64,000 bases of DNA from Mallotus nudiflorus (Eukaryota > Streptophyta > Magnoliopsida > Malpighiales > Euphorbiaceae), in the NCBI GenBank assembly GCA_947683625.1, contig CANTUR010000166.1:3985001-4049000 (forward strand). The letters are read 5' to 3'. The first letter of the stretch is position 1. Each line of letters begins with the position of its first letter. A program made the translations under genes and the position numbers. Of the stretch, positions 1 through 10,607 are shown piece by piece. The notes below the pieces were generated by a model. It ran no database searches and had not been told where the DNA came from. It saw nothing but the letters and a program-made list of their open reading frames with translations.

Positions 1-41
1 GTAGTATGTGAATTGGGATTTTATATGTATAAATACATATA

Positions 42-90
<49 letters not shown>

Positions 91-2895
91 TTGTGAATGT
101 AGAAGCTTCCACACGAAAAAAAATCACCCAAGCTGTTGCCCCTCATCCTATCCGTCACCATCATCGCCACATTCCTCTCCCTCCGGCATGTCTCAACCTC
201 CTGGAGCAGCCATCACTGCCACCAACCTCTCCTTCCTCGCTCATTTCTTCCTTTTCCCAGTGCCCTGCCTTTTCTCTCTCTATTTAAAGCTTCCTCGTTG
301 CTGTCGAAGCTATATCAATGCCACCGTTGCTCCCTCAGCCTTGCTCACCTTCTCAGACATCGGTAGATGCCAAGCCTCGCCGCTGTAACTCATCTCTGGC
401 ATCGACATTGAAGGTTGAAGGTGAGTTGCTACAGGTAGCTTTTAGGCTATTTTAGGGTTATTTTCTAGTTGTCTGAGTTGGTTTATGTGTTAAACTTCAA
501 TTATTCTAAGTTAAATGATTAATTAAGTTAAGTTAGATGTTTAAATCTAATATTTATATATTATTTTGATTTTTTCCTAATTTTACAGAATTTTATTTTT
601 ATTTTATTTTATTTATTTGGTTTTTCTTTGAGTTTTATTAGTAATTAGGGTAATTATTGTTAATTATTTTTAGTATATTAATTTTATTTAAGATTATAGA
701 AAATTATTGTGTTAATTGTGAATTTTGAATATTTTATTATATTTCAAAAATTAATTGTTAAAAAATTATGAAATTTTGATAATTGGTATTATTATTAAAT
801 GTTATTAATTTTAGAACTTAATTTATGGTTTTTGTGATTTTTATACTATTTTTATAATTATTTTTAAATTTATGTCAAATGTGGATAATTAGGTTAAATT
901 TATATTTTGGAAGAAATTATTAGTTAATTTTATGTTTTTATTAATATTAAGAAATTTGATGTTGAGAAATTAATTTTTAGGCATTTGTATAATTTTCAAT
1001 GAATTTTTAAGTAATAATAATATATTATGTAAATTTATGTATTATAGGGGTAAAAATGTAATTTTGTGCTAATTATAACTAAATAATAAATTGTGGTTGG
1101 TTTTAATAATAATTAAGGGATTTAAAAGGATTTTTACAAATTGTTTACTATTTTAGACTAATTAACACTAATTTTTTAAAATTAATTTTAAATAATATAT
1201 TAGGTATTATTTTGAGTATTATGTGTATTTTCTATTATATGGATAAATATGTAATTTTATACTAATTATAGTTAAATGTATATTTTAGATAGTTTTATTA
1301 ATATTTAAGAGGTTTAGAGGATTTTTATAAATTAATTGGTATTTTTAATTAAGTAATGTTAATTTTGAATATTGTTTCCAAATATTATATATATATGTTT
1401 GTGAAATTTTGTTTTTGTTTAGCTTTAATGAGAGATGATTTCTGAGTTATGGATATGTATATGTAATATGTATTTTTGGGAAATAAATGATTTAATTTTT
1501 GTGTGATAGTTGAGTTGTGATCTCGGTCAGGGCTAAGTATAGTTCTGGAAGCCGGACTCGAGTGTGAATGTCTGTGAATACTAGAAGTGTATTTTCTATG
1601 CAGGAATGGATCTACCTATGGTAGAGAGATGTCCATTTTATAGAGGAGACTATGCCGAAATTTTGATAGATTTTCTCGAAAAATGTGACATCTTCCCAAA
1701 TTCCTAACGTTAATTAAGGTTTTCCCTATCTATCGAGTCTTATCTGGTCTTTCTTGAGTCAGTCTAGAATTTCGCTATTTCTAATGATTTTTTATTTTAA
1801 TTCCATAGACGTATTTTTAAAATAGGTCTATTATTTTTTCTAGAGAATACCGGAGCGGAACTTGTTGGATCGAGGCAAACGCACAGTCGTCAGCCTTCTC
1901 GCTCGTCCTAGAAGTTGATAAATTAATATGTGTGTGTGTTTTATTTAAAATGCGTGCATTCATATTTTTAGTATTTATTATATGATTTATTGAATTTAAA
2001 TGCTGCCATTTCATATTTAAATGCATTTTATCTATTTAAAATTAGTTTTGAGAAATTTTAGTAGAACGAGCTACCTGATAGGTTTCATCAGGATTGTGTG
2101 CACATGGTAGAGATTGAAAGATGGATCCAATATATATATGACTTGTGGATATGAACTGGGACAGGTGCCTCGGTGGAAGCCTTTGTTCTCAGGGACTGTC
2201 AGTGATTGGAAAGTTAATAATGGACTGGGATGGATGCCACGGTGGATGCCTTAGCTCTTGGGGATCGTTAGTGCCATGTAATTGCATTAAGTGGATGCCT
2301 TTGCTCTCGGGCACTGGCAGTCTAGTTAGATTAAGTGGGCCCAGTTGGCCATTTAGAAATTTGGGTTTACGGTTCTACCGAGATTTTCAAAAGCTATACA
2401 TATACGTTATAAATTATTTTCACTATAACTATATGGTTTTCAAAAAGGTTTTCAAACCGTACAACTCTTTTTATTAACTTACTCAGTGAGGTCTGATTTC
2501 CCTCAATCTATTTTTTTTTTCAAGAGCTTGGGAGTTCGACCTCAGACTGCCTCTATGCCGGATTTCTTCATCACCGGCTATATTATGTAGGTTATTGTGA
2601 GCTGTACTGTAGTAGTAACTCTAGCATACTGCAGAAGTGTGTGTACTATGAGTTTGTAATACTTAAATATACTGATGTATTGGATTTTAATAAACCATGC
2701 TTATGTATAATGCTTTAAGATTGAATATGATTATTTTTAGAAAAATCAGTTTAATAATGTGTTCTTTCATGAAATAAAGTTTTAAATATGAAGGTTTTAT
2801 TTTTCTTTTCTTTAAGGCTTACTACGGGTTTCGGGGGCCTTATGCCTACCCATTCCCTAGTGCCGATCACGTGCCCTCGGGTTCGGGTTATGACA
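1..2895 (+). mobile_element. Solo LTR T1 of a long-LTR Gypsy-type family (5' end outside window)
   Basis: This is a diverged member of the T family seen better at 48656-51831. Shared landmarks appear in the same order. They are an AT/TG microsatellite and a C-rich stretch, a block around 1600-1690 with 'agagagatgtcc' and 'ttctcgaaaaatgtgacat', an 'aatagaacgagctacct' block near 2060, a 'tatgccggatttcttc' block near 2555, and the terminal 'ttccctagtgccgatcacg' then 'gggttatgaca' at 2895. No gag or pol is present. It interrupts the 3' LTR of Copia-1, whose sequence resumes at 2896, so ttaaa (2896-2900) should be the right target duplication. The left end lies before the window. The small open frames in it are not conserved in other copies. 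Confidence 0.72.
48..86. repeat. (TG)n(TA)n microsatellite
   Basis: A run of about 8 TG units grades into about 12 TA units inside solo LTR T1. Other T copies have TA-rich tracts at a similar place, for example near 37080. Confidence 0.9.
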
Positions 2896-3049
2896 TTAAA
2901 TCTCAAAGGTCCAATCAGCCCAAGATAATTATACTTTATTTTAACTTCCAATAGAGTCCTAACTTATACACACTTAAATAAACAAATTAAATGCTCAAAA
3001 TTAAGTTTGTTAATATCAAAATTAAGATTTATTATTGTTAAAGTCAACA
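2896..3049 (-). repeat. Copia-1 3' LTR, truncated by T1
   Basis: About 150 bp that match the beginning of the 5' LTR (9856-10005) almost base for base. Homology stops exactly where T1 ends (2895). Confidence 0.85.
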
Positions 3050-3050
3050 A

Positions 3051-3064
3051 TCTCCCCCTTTTTG
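3051..3064 (-). promoter_or_regulatory. Copia-1 polypurine tract
   Basis: On the minus strand a run of A then G (AAAAAGGGGGAGA) sits one or two bases before the TGTTGAC start of the 3' LTR. That is the expected place for plus-strand priming. Similar purine runs lie at 3172-3182, 3719-3727 and 3906-3915. Confidence 0.75.
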
Positions 3065-4189
3065 ATTTTGACAAACTTATTTTGAGTTTGATTAAAAAAT
3101 AATATAAAGTAAAGTGTGTAATAATATTTGTGATAATAATAATACCAAATATAATAAAATATATTTCTTTATTTCTCCCCCTAAGAATATAGACATGATA
3201 AGAAATATAAATGTATAGATTATTCCTCTTGACAAACAAATATAAACAATATAAAATATAACATGAGGGATAAAAACATGGCATTCTTATGACAAATGTA
3301 TTAAAAACATAAAATATGATAATATGATCATTTAAATATATGTTAGACAATGTGAGGAAATAATTTCAAACATATATGCATATAGTCCTACTAAAATGCA
3401 TCACTTCCTATAGGAACAAAGCAAATATACACCAACAAATCTTTGTAAAAATATTCATGCCTTATCAAAGATCAAAACAATTCCTAAGAAGATATTAATG
3501 TCTTATCAAAGATAAAAACCATTCCTAAGAAGATATTTATGCCTTATCAAAGATAAAAACCATTCTTAAAAAGAAATTATACATGCGTTATGCATGTATA
3601 AACATAATAATAAAATATTATACACATGTATAGTAATGCATGCCTTATCAAAGATCAAAACAATTCCTAAGAAGAATATTATACACATGTATAGTAATAA
3701 ATAACAAACTCAAATATATTTCTCCCCTTTGTCAAAAGCAAAAAGAAAAAAGAGATATATAAATGGAAAATGAAAAAAAAAGATACTCAAAATCTTTATG
3801 AAATCTATGTCATATATAAAATAAGCAAAATAAAACCTTTTGTAACATATGATGTACAACAAAATTAATCATAATGTTAGTATGCATGCAAAAATTTAAA
3901 CAAAATTTCTCCCCCTATATGAAATAAAAATATAATATGTCACTAACATAAACACCATTTTTAAGGGAGTTTTAAAATTAAAAAGAAAATTAACTAAGTA
4001 CACATGCAAACTCAAATTATTTCTCTTCCTTTGAAAAAATGCAAAAGGAAATTTAAAAAGATAAACCAAATATAAGCTGACCACAAAAAAAATTTTAAGA
4101 TCAAAATTAAAATATTTATCAATCAAAGTAATCAATAAGCATAACATTATTTCACATGAAAAAAGTTCAACCATCAATTAAACATAAAA
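3065..4189 (-). other. Copia-1 3' non-coding region between pol and 3' LTR
   Basis: About 1.1 kb of A/T-rich sequence without credible coding. It contains several minus-strand G-rich purine tracts and the 41-bp repeats described separately. The short open frames here have low-complexity composition and no recognisable motif. Confidence 0.6.
3458..3685. repeat. 41-bp tandem repeats in Copia-1 3' region
   Basis: The motif 'tgccttatcaaagat' starts at 3458, 3499 and 3540 (period 41), and again at 3641. Each copy is followed by an 'attcctaagaagat'-like segment. A 'ttatacacatgtatagtaa' segment also occurs twice (about 3620 and 3680). Confidence 0.8.
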
Positions 4190-5500
4190 TCAAGATAAAC
4201 TAGAATAATCAATCATGCCAAGTTCATGCTTAATGAAATTTAATCTCTCTTCATTTAGAGGTTTCGTGAAAATATCTGCAAGTTGATTGTTTTTATCAAC
4301 AAATTCAAGTGAGATATCACCATTTTGAACATGATCACGCAAGAAATGATGTTTAATGTCTATATGCTTAATTCTAGAATGTTGAATAGGATTTTTGCTA
4401 AGGTTGATAGCACTTGTATTATCACATTTGATTGCAATGTGATTAAGTTTTACACCATAGTCTAACAACTATTATTTTTGCCACAAAACTTGTGAACAAC
4501 AAAGACTTGTTGTAATATATTCAGCTTCAGCAGTGGACAGGGCAATTGAAACTTATTTCTTGCTAAACCACGAAACTAAACATTGTCCTAAAACTTGACA
4601 AGTTCCGAAAGTGTTGTTTCTATCTAGTAAACTACAAGCAAAGTCTGCATCAGAATAACTAATCAAGTCAAAGGATGAACTCTTAGGATACCAAAGTCCT
4701 AAATGCATTATACCACAAAGATATTTCAAAATTCTTTTGATAGCATTCAAATGAGACTCTCTAGGACTTGATTGAAATCTAGCATATAAGCAAGTAGCAA
4801 ACATAATATCAAGTCCACTAGCAGTTAAATAAAGAAGAGATCCGATCATACCTCTAAATCGCTTTTCATCAACCAGTTTGCCATTCTCATCTTTGTTAAG
4901 TTTGGTTGTGGTGCTCATTGGATTTTTACTTATCTTAGCTCCATCCATGCCAAACTTCTTAAGAACATCTCTTGTATACTTGGTTTAATTGATGAAAATC
5001 CCATTTTTGCATTGCTCGATTTGTAGTCCAAGAAAGAATTTGAGTTCACCCATCATACTCATCTCAAATTCTCCTTACATTAAGTTAGAGAATTCCTCAC
5101 ACAAGCAATGGTTAGTAGTACCAAATATAATGTCATCAATATATATTTGAACAATTAATAAATTATGCTTGGATTTCTTTATGAAAAGAGTTGTATCAAT
5201 TTTTCCTTTAGAGAAACCTTTCTCTAATAAGAAGTTGCTCAATCTTTTATACCAAACTCTGGGAGCTTGTTTCAATCCATATAATGCTTTGGAAAGTTTG
5301 AATATATGATTTGGAAAATCAAAGCTTTCAAAACCTGGAGGTTGTTCAACATACACCTCTTCTTTAATAAAACCATTTAAAAATGCACTTTTAACATCCA
5401 TTTGATAAAGTTTGAAATCCATGAATGATACAAATGCTTCTAACCTTGCAACGGGGGAAAAGGTTCCATCATAATTAATGTCTTCCTCTTGATTATAACC
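4190..5500 (-). pseudogene. Copia-1 reverse transcriptase and RNase H
   Basis: The polymerase part of the polyprotein copies element RNA into DNA in the virus-like particle. The RT core (5075-5422) contains QMDVKSAFLNG, a KALYGLKQAPRVWY motif and the catalytic box YIDDIIFG. Downstream, 4553-4948 carries the YLTASGLDIMFA connection and the RNase H segment SYSDADFA. 4190-4468 carries CDNTSAINLSKNP, then HIDIKHHFLRDH and the terminal QLADIFTKPL, typical of Copia RNase H. In-frame stops lie at about 5072, 4984, 4550 and 4470, so no full protein can be made. The domains are otherwise close to canonical, suggesting fairly recent loss of function. Confidence 0.9.
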
Positions 5501-6183
5501 TTTAGCTACTAGTCTAACTTTGTTCCTAGTTATGACACCTTATTCTTTCATCTTATTTCTAAACACCCATTTGGTGCCTATAATAGGATGATGTTTAGGT
5601 TTAGGAACCAAGGTCCAAACCTTGTTCCTCTCAAATTGATTTAACTCTTCTTGCATAGCAAGGACTCAAAATTCATCATACAAAACATCATCAATATTTT
5701 TTGGTTTAATTTGAGAAATGAAGGCTAAATTAACAATAGACTTTAATTGAGATCTAGTAGCTACCCCTTTTATAGTGTCACCTAAAATGAGGTCTTAAGG
5801 CTGAGCTTTCTTGAATTGCCAATAATTTGGAAGTTTATCCTTAAAGTTAGGTTGAGATGTTTCCTCATTTTCCTCCTTGTTTGGATCTTCAAGTTCCAAA
5901 GGCTTACTAGCATTTTCTTTATGTGTTTCCATAATCTCATTATCACCTACAAGATCATCAACACTACAAACATCCTTTCTATGATCAAGTGAGTTTGATC
6001 CATCAAATACCATATGCATTGACTCTTCAACTACTAGAGTTCTCTTATTAAAGACCCTATATGCTTTACTAGAAATAAAATAGCTAGGAAAATTCCTTCA
6101 TCGGCTTTAGAATCAAATTTCCCAAGATTTTCCTTAGTGTTCAATATAAAGCACTTGCATCCAAATACTCTTAGATATGAAAT

Positions 6184-6993
6184 TTAAGGTTTTCTATTGT
6201 TCCATACCTGATAAGATTTTTTATTTATAATTGGTCTTTTGAAAACTCGGTTTGAAATATAACAAGATGTGTTAATGGCTTCCACCCAAAAGTATAGAAG
6301 CAAATTATACTCATGAAGCATTGTTCTAACCATTTCCACAAGAGTTCTATTTTTCCTTTCAACTACCCCATTTTTTTTAGGATTTCTAGGAGATAAAAAT
6401 GTATTAGAAATACCATTTTCATTACAATAGTTTTTGAATTCATTTTCAAATTCGGTTCCATGATCACTTCTAATAGAAAAAATATTAAAGCCTTTTTCTT
6501 TTTGAACTCTTTTTGCAACCTTTTCAAAAACTTTAAATGCATCATTCTTATGAGTAAGGAAATATACCCATGTAAATCTAGAGTAATCATCAACTAATAC
6601 ATATGCATAGTGCATTCCATTGAAACTAGCAACTCTAGTTGGTCCAAATAAATCCATATGTATAACTTCAAGTGGCCTAGAGGTGGACACTATATTTTTT
6701 AGCGTAAATGAGGACTTGGATTTTTTTTCATTTTGGCAAGCATCACAAGGTGTATCCTTAGTGAATTCAAGCTTATGTAAACCAATAACAAGTTCATGTT
6801 CATAAAGATCATTCAAAAGCTCAAAATTTGCATGTCTTAACCTTCTATGCCATGTCCATGTGTCATGGGAGATAGACACTAAGCATTTTATGTCTTTGTT
6901 ATAAATTTTATTCAAATCAATGACATAAACATTGTCTACTCTTTCACCACTAAAAATAACTTTGTTTTCATTAAGACTACTAATAATTTTCAA
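6184..6993 (-). CDS. Copia-1 GAG-pre-integrase and integrase core
   Basis: An open stretch of 269 codons within the broken polyprotein. The N-terminus has the HHCC zinc motif (WHRRLRHANF, then CDACQ). The core shows all three acidic positions of the DDE fold. The first Asp is in HMDLFGPT, followed by VLVDDYSRFTWVYFL. The second Asp is in IRSDHGTEF, and the Glu is in KKNGVVERKNRTLVE. The enzyme would insert element DNA into the genome. The frame closes where 'YQVWNNRKP' (normally a PYELWxxRKP-type motif) meets a stop. The start given is only the first convenient codon, since the natural product is a processed polyprotein. Confidence 0.88.
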   Translation of the reverse strand: MKIISSLNENKVIFSGERVDNVYVIDLNKIYNKDIKCLVSISHDTWTWHRRLRHANFELLNDLYEHELVIGLHKLEFTKDTPCDACQNEKKSKSSFTLKNIVSTSRPLEVIHMDLFGPTRVASFNGMHYAYVLVDDYSRFTWVYFLTHKNDAFKVFEKVAKRVQKEKGFNIFSIRSDHGTEFENEFKNYCNENGISNTFLSPRNPKKNGVVERKNRTLVEMVRTMLHEYNLLLYFWVEAINTSCYISNRVFKRPIINKKSYQVWNNRKP

Positions 6994-6999
6994 GATAGA

Positions 7000-7830
7000 A
7001 AGTTACCTTATTTCCCATGTCACATAATTGACTTATACTAAGCAAATTATATTTAAGACCATCAACAAACAACACATGATATATAAATAAGGATTGAGGA
7101 TTACCTATTTCTCTAATGCCAATAATTTTTCCTTTTGCATTATCTCCAAAAGTAACGTGTCCTCAATCTTTAGCATCAAGTTTATTGAATTATTCTTTGT
7201 CTCCTGTCATGTGCCTTGAACATCCACTATTGAGATACCACTTTCTTTTTGTTCTTATGGATTTCAAGCACATCTACACAATAAAATTTAAGTGTTCTTT
7301 TAGACCTAAACCTTTCTTAGTCTAGGTTGGTTAGTTTCAAGATAATCCGTAGGAAGTAAATTCATATGCAGTCTTCTATAGAAGCACACATTGTTAGTAT
7401 GTCCTTTGATCATGAAAAAATAACGTACAATATTTTTGATTTTATTCCTCCTATAATGAAATGCTTTCCTAGTGTGTGCAACATGCTTTTGGTGTTATGT
7501 GTATCTCTTATTGTTTTATGTCATTAAGTGAGCCATGCATTGGCAATTGTGATGTGAATTTTGATAATTTTGTGCAGCATGTTTATGTGCATTGTATTAT
7601 ATAGCATGCCTATTATAATTATCTCTAATGTACATATAAGCATGCTTGGGTTTAGGTGCTCTAATTTTAGCCTTACCTCTTTGTGTTAATGAAGGATGAA
7701 TCTTATGAGACTTTCCCTTGCTATTTAACACATAAGATCTTTTAGCTTTGAAAGCTTAAGTCTAATTTGATTTGGAGGTTGAAGGAGTGGAATCATGTGA
7801 AGCTTTTACAAAATTAAAATATGATGAAGA
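7000..7830 (-). pseudogene. Copia-1 protease/linker region, decayed
   Basis: The segment between the gag tail and integrase should hold the aspartic protease. Fragments in mixed frames read like a Copia linker (for example a KPKHAYMY stretch near 7640), with several stops and frame changes. I do not see a usable D-S/T-G box. Confidence 0.5.
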
Positions 7831-8550
7831 TTATGAAGACATTCCATTCTTATATCCAATTCCATAGGTATCTCCATGAAATTTTTGAGAGTCAAGAAGA
7901 CTATCTAAAGTTTCTTTTCCTCTCTTAAATTTAGTAATGGAATTCTTTAATTCTAAGACCTCCTTAGAAAGCTTATGATTTTCATTATTTGCTTTCTTAA
8001 GTTGATCTTCCAAAGAATTAGAAGATTTTGCATCATTAACAAGTTTTTTATTTGATTCAACAAATTTAGCAAAATTAATTTTTAAAATTTCTAATTCTCT
8101 GTTTAAGCTAACAAACTCATGCTTATAATATTTCTTCTTAGATAATAAACTTTTGAATTTAATAACTAATTTATTCACAATAGAGCTCTCATCATCATCT
8201 TCATCATTATCATAATAATTATCACAGTCATCAAACGAAGAATAAAAAGTAGATGGTACCTTATTTTCATTTTCAAGAACCATGAAGCAAAGATTGGCCA
8301 CCTGTTGTTGTTCCTCTTCCTCTTTGGATTTGGAGGATCATCCCAAGTAGTTTTAAATTTCTTCTTCTTATCTTTCGCTCCCTTGTTCTTGAATTTGAGT
8401 TTAGGACACTCACTTATAATCTGCCCTAGTTTCTTACATTCATAGCAAGTAACCTCCTTAGTTTTCTTCTTCCCATCTCCTTTAAACTTCTTATTGAAGT
8501 CCCTTGTTCTTGAGAAGTTTTTCTTTCTTAAAAACTTCTCTAATACCAAA
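7831..8550 (-). pseudogene. Copia-1 Gag C-terminal part with altered zinc knuckle, frameshifted
   Basis: Two overlapping frames make up the Gag tail. The upstream frame (8301-8549) has a lysine-rich stretch and CYECKKLGQIISECPKLK. This is a CCHC knuckle in which the His position is Gln. Near 8300 the frame shifts to a 156-residue coiled-coil-like stretch (7831-8301, beginning VANLCFM), typical of the Gag tails of this Copia group. The usual N-terminal Gag domain (some 200 residues) is missing: the primer site at 8538-8548 is joined almost directly to the tail, so an internal deletion is likely. Confidence 0.75.
8538..8548 (-). promoter_or_regulatory. Copia-1 primer binding site (initiator Met tRNA type)
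   Basis: On the minus strand, TGGTATTAGAG follows the 5' LTR by two bases. The usual Copia site complementary to initiator tRNA-Met begins TGGTATCAGAG, so one base differs. Confidence 0.7.
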
Positions 8551-10005
8551 TGAAAAGAGTCCTAGAGGGGGGGGGTGAATAGGACTATCAAATAAAAATG
8601 AGAAATTAAAATAATTCTTTGCAAGAATTGAATGGAAGTTGAGAAGGAAGAATGTAGAACACAAAGATTTAAGGAGTTCAGATTCAACAATAATCATACA
8701 TCTCCACCTAACTTATCCCAAGTTAGGATTTTAAATCACCCACAATCTTATTCATAAGATTGAGATTACACAAGAGTTTTATGGCTCACTCTTATAACCT
8801 TATAATATGAGTTTTTAAGGCTCACTCAAAAAACCAAAACCCAAGTGTTTTAATGGACAACACTTAAACCAATTCCTTTAGAAATAAATCTCACTTTGCT
8901 TCTAATCTAACCCAAGATTTAAGATGAAAAGAAATTTTATTTCTAATACGCACCTAACTCTCACAAGAGTTATACAAACAAAGAATTGTTTAAGAGAATT
9001 TGAGAGCTAAATGAATGCTTAAGAAAGAATGAATGATAAAAAAGTTTATTGACTTCCATTCAGCTCTAGAGGTATTTATACTTAAAAATATAGTTTTTGG
9101 AGGTGCAAATGATGTGTCCAACGTCTATATTTTGAATCATTGAAAGTGATGTTGTCAAACAGCTATTCATGGATTAAAACTGTGATTAGCTACTCAAGAC
9201 ATTTGAATTTTCCCATAATTTCTTTATAGAAGCTTTATATATTTGAATTAGAGTTATATATAATTTTGAATCACCTAAATTGGACGTCTATAACTCAAGA
9301 TATGTCCAAAATACTAAGAGCTATGCAATCTGAAATGCAGAATACTATTAGACAGCTATACCCAAGTTGAACCTGTGATTTTCTATTGAAGAATTTTGAA
9401 TTTGCCTATAATTTCTTCATAAAAGTTGTAGATATTTGACTTATCTTTCAATATCATTTTGAATCACCTAAATTGGACGTATGTACCTCAGTATATGTCC
9501 AAAATACTAAGAGTGTGCAATCTAAAATGTAGAATATTATCAGACAGCTATACCCAAGTTGAGCATGTGATTTGCTATGAATAATTTTGAATTTGCCCAT
9601 ACTTTCTTCATGAAATTTTTATCTTTCCATATCATTTTAAATCACCTAAATTGGACTTCTGTAGCTCATGATATGTCTAAAATACTAAGAGATGTGCAAT
9701 CTGAGATGGCAGACGTATACGTGGATTTGCATAACCAAATGAACTTGGATTTTGACAAATAATCCCAATTCAAAAAGCTCAAGATGTCTACTTCAAATGT
9801 GAAGAAGATAAATTTCTCATTATAAAGCTCTAAGAATGTCAAAAAGCCTCCTTGAATCTCAAAGGTCCAATCAGCCCAAGATAATTATACTTCATTTTAA
9901 CTTCCAATAGAGTCCTAACTTATACACACTTAAATAAACAAATTAAATGCTTAAAATTAAGTTTGTTAATATCAAAATTAAGATTGATTATTGCTAAGGT
10001 CAACA
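8551..10005 (-). repeat. Copia-1 5' LTR
   Basis: 1455 bp, beginning TGTTGACC and ending TTTCA on the minus strand. The start matches the 3' LTR remnant at 2896-3049. The R/U5-like end has a poly-G run (plus strand, 8566-8574) followed by 'tgaataggac', a hallmark of a widespread plant Copia LTR. Internal degenerate repeats of about 120-200 bp share 'aatcacctaaattgga' (near 9270, 9465 and 9640). A related LTR fragment lies at 55205-55692. Confidence 0.85.
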
Positions 10006-10607
10006 CTTATGCTGATTCAAGAAGATACCTTGAAGCCAATGATGCACCTCTAACCCTTAAAAATAGGGGAGTGGGCTAAGATCTTTCATATGGAAAGTAG
10101 ATTGCAATAAATTCTAAAGTTTAGAAATAGCCTTCATATCATAACCAGTGATAATAATGTCATCCACATAAACAACGAGAACAATTATGCCCTTAAATGT
10201 CCGTTGGAGAAAAAATGAGGAGTCATATTGACTTTGAGTAAATGAAAAGCCAAGGAGAGTCGATCAAATATTTTCAAACCATACTTGCGGTGCATGCTTT
10301 AAGCCATATAAAGAGTATTTTAGTTTGCAAACATCATTAGAGGAAGAAGTAGGTATACCGTAAGGAGTTTTATCTAAACTTCCTCTTTGAGATCACCATG
10401 TAAGAAAGCGTTCTTTACATCCATTTAACGTAAAAACCATGATTGTGATGCAGCAAGGGCGAGTATTGTTTGTGCAGTGGTCATTTTGGCTATCTGTGTG
10501 AAGGTCTTATCATAGTCTAGGCCACACTTTTTCTTGTTGCCAAGAAACACTAACCAAACCTTATAACGTTCTATGGATCCATTAGAATGGAGCTTAATAA
10601 TAAAGAC
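10006..10607 (-). pseudogene. Copia-2 reverse transcriptase fragment
   Basis: Minus-strand fragments in shifting frames give WVFIIKLHSNGSIERYK, then a 'KMTTAQTILALAASQSW' stretch, a DVKNAFLHGDL-like stretch, the YVDDIIITG catalytic box (about 10150) and 'DLSPLPYF', all in RT order. Stops and frameshifts are frequent. The fragment ends where Copia-1 inserted. Confidence 0.8.

Larger units (their letters stand above)
2896..10005 (-). mobile_element. Ty1/Copia retrotransposon Copia-1, nearly full pol, 3' LTR broken
   Basis: The element reads on the minus strand: 5' LTR 8551-10005, primer site, partial gag, integrase, RT, RNase H, a 3' non-coding region with purine tracts, and the start of the 3' LTR (2896-3049). 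The first ~150 bp of both LTRs (TGTTGAC start) match closely, including 'acttaaataaacaaatta' in plus orientation. The order INT before RT defines Copia. It was inserted into the RT gene of Copia-2 (cttat at 10006-10010 would be one target copy). Its own 3' LTR was later hit by T1. Scattered stops and a gag frameshift mean it is dead. Confidence 0.88.

Noticed and set aside
8..388. Open frames at the window start (Ser/Pro-rich, with YIYIYIYI runs)
   Set aside because: They run through a TA microsatellite and the C-rich part of an LTR. No equivalent frame is kept in sister copies.
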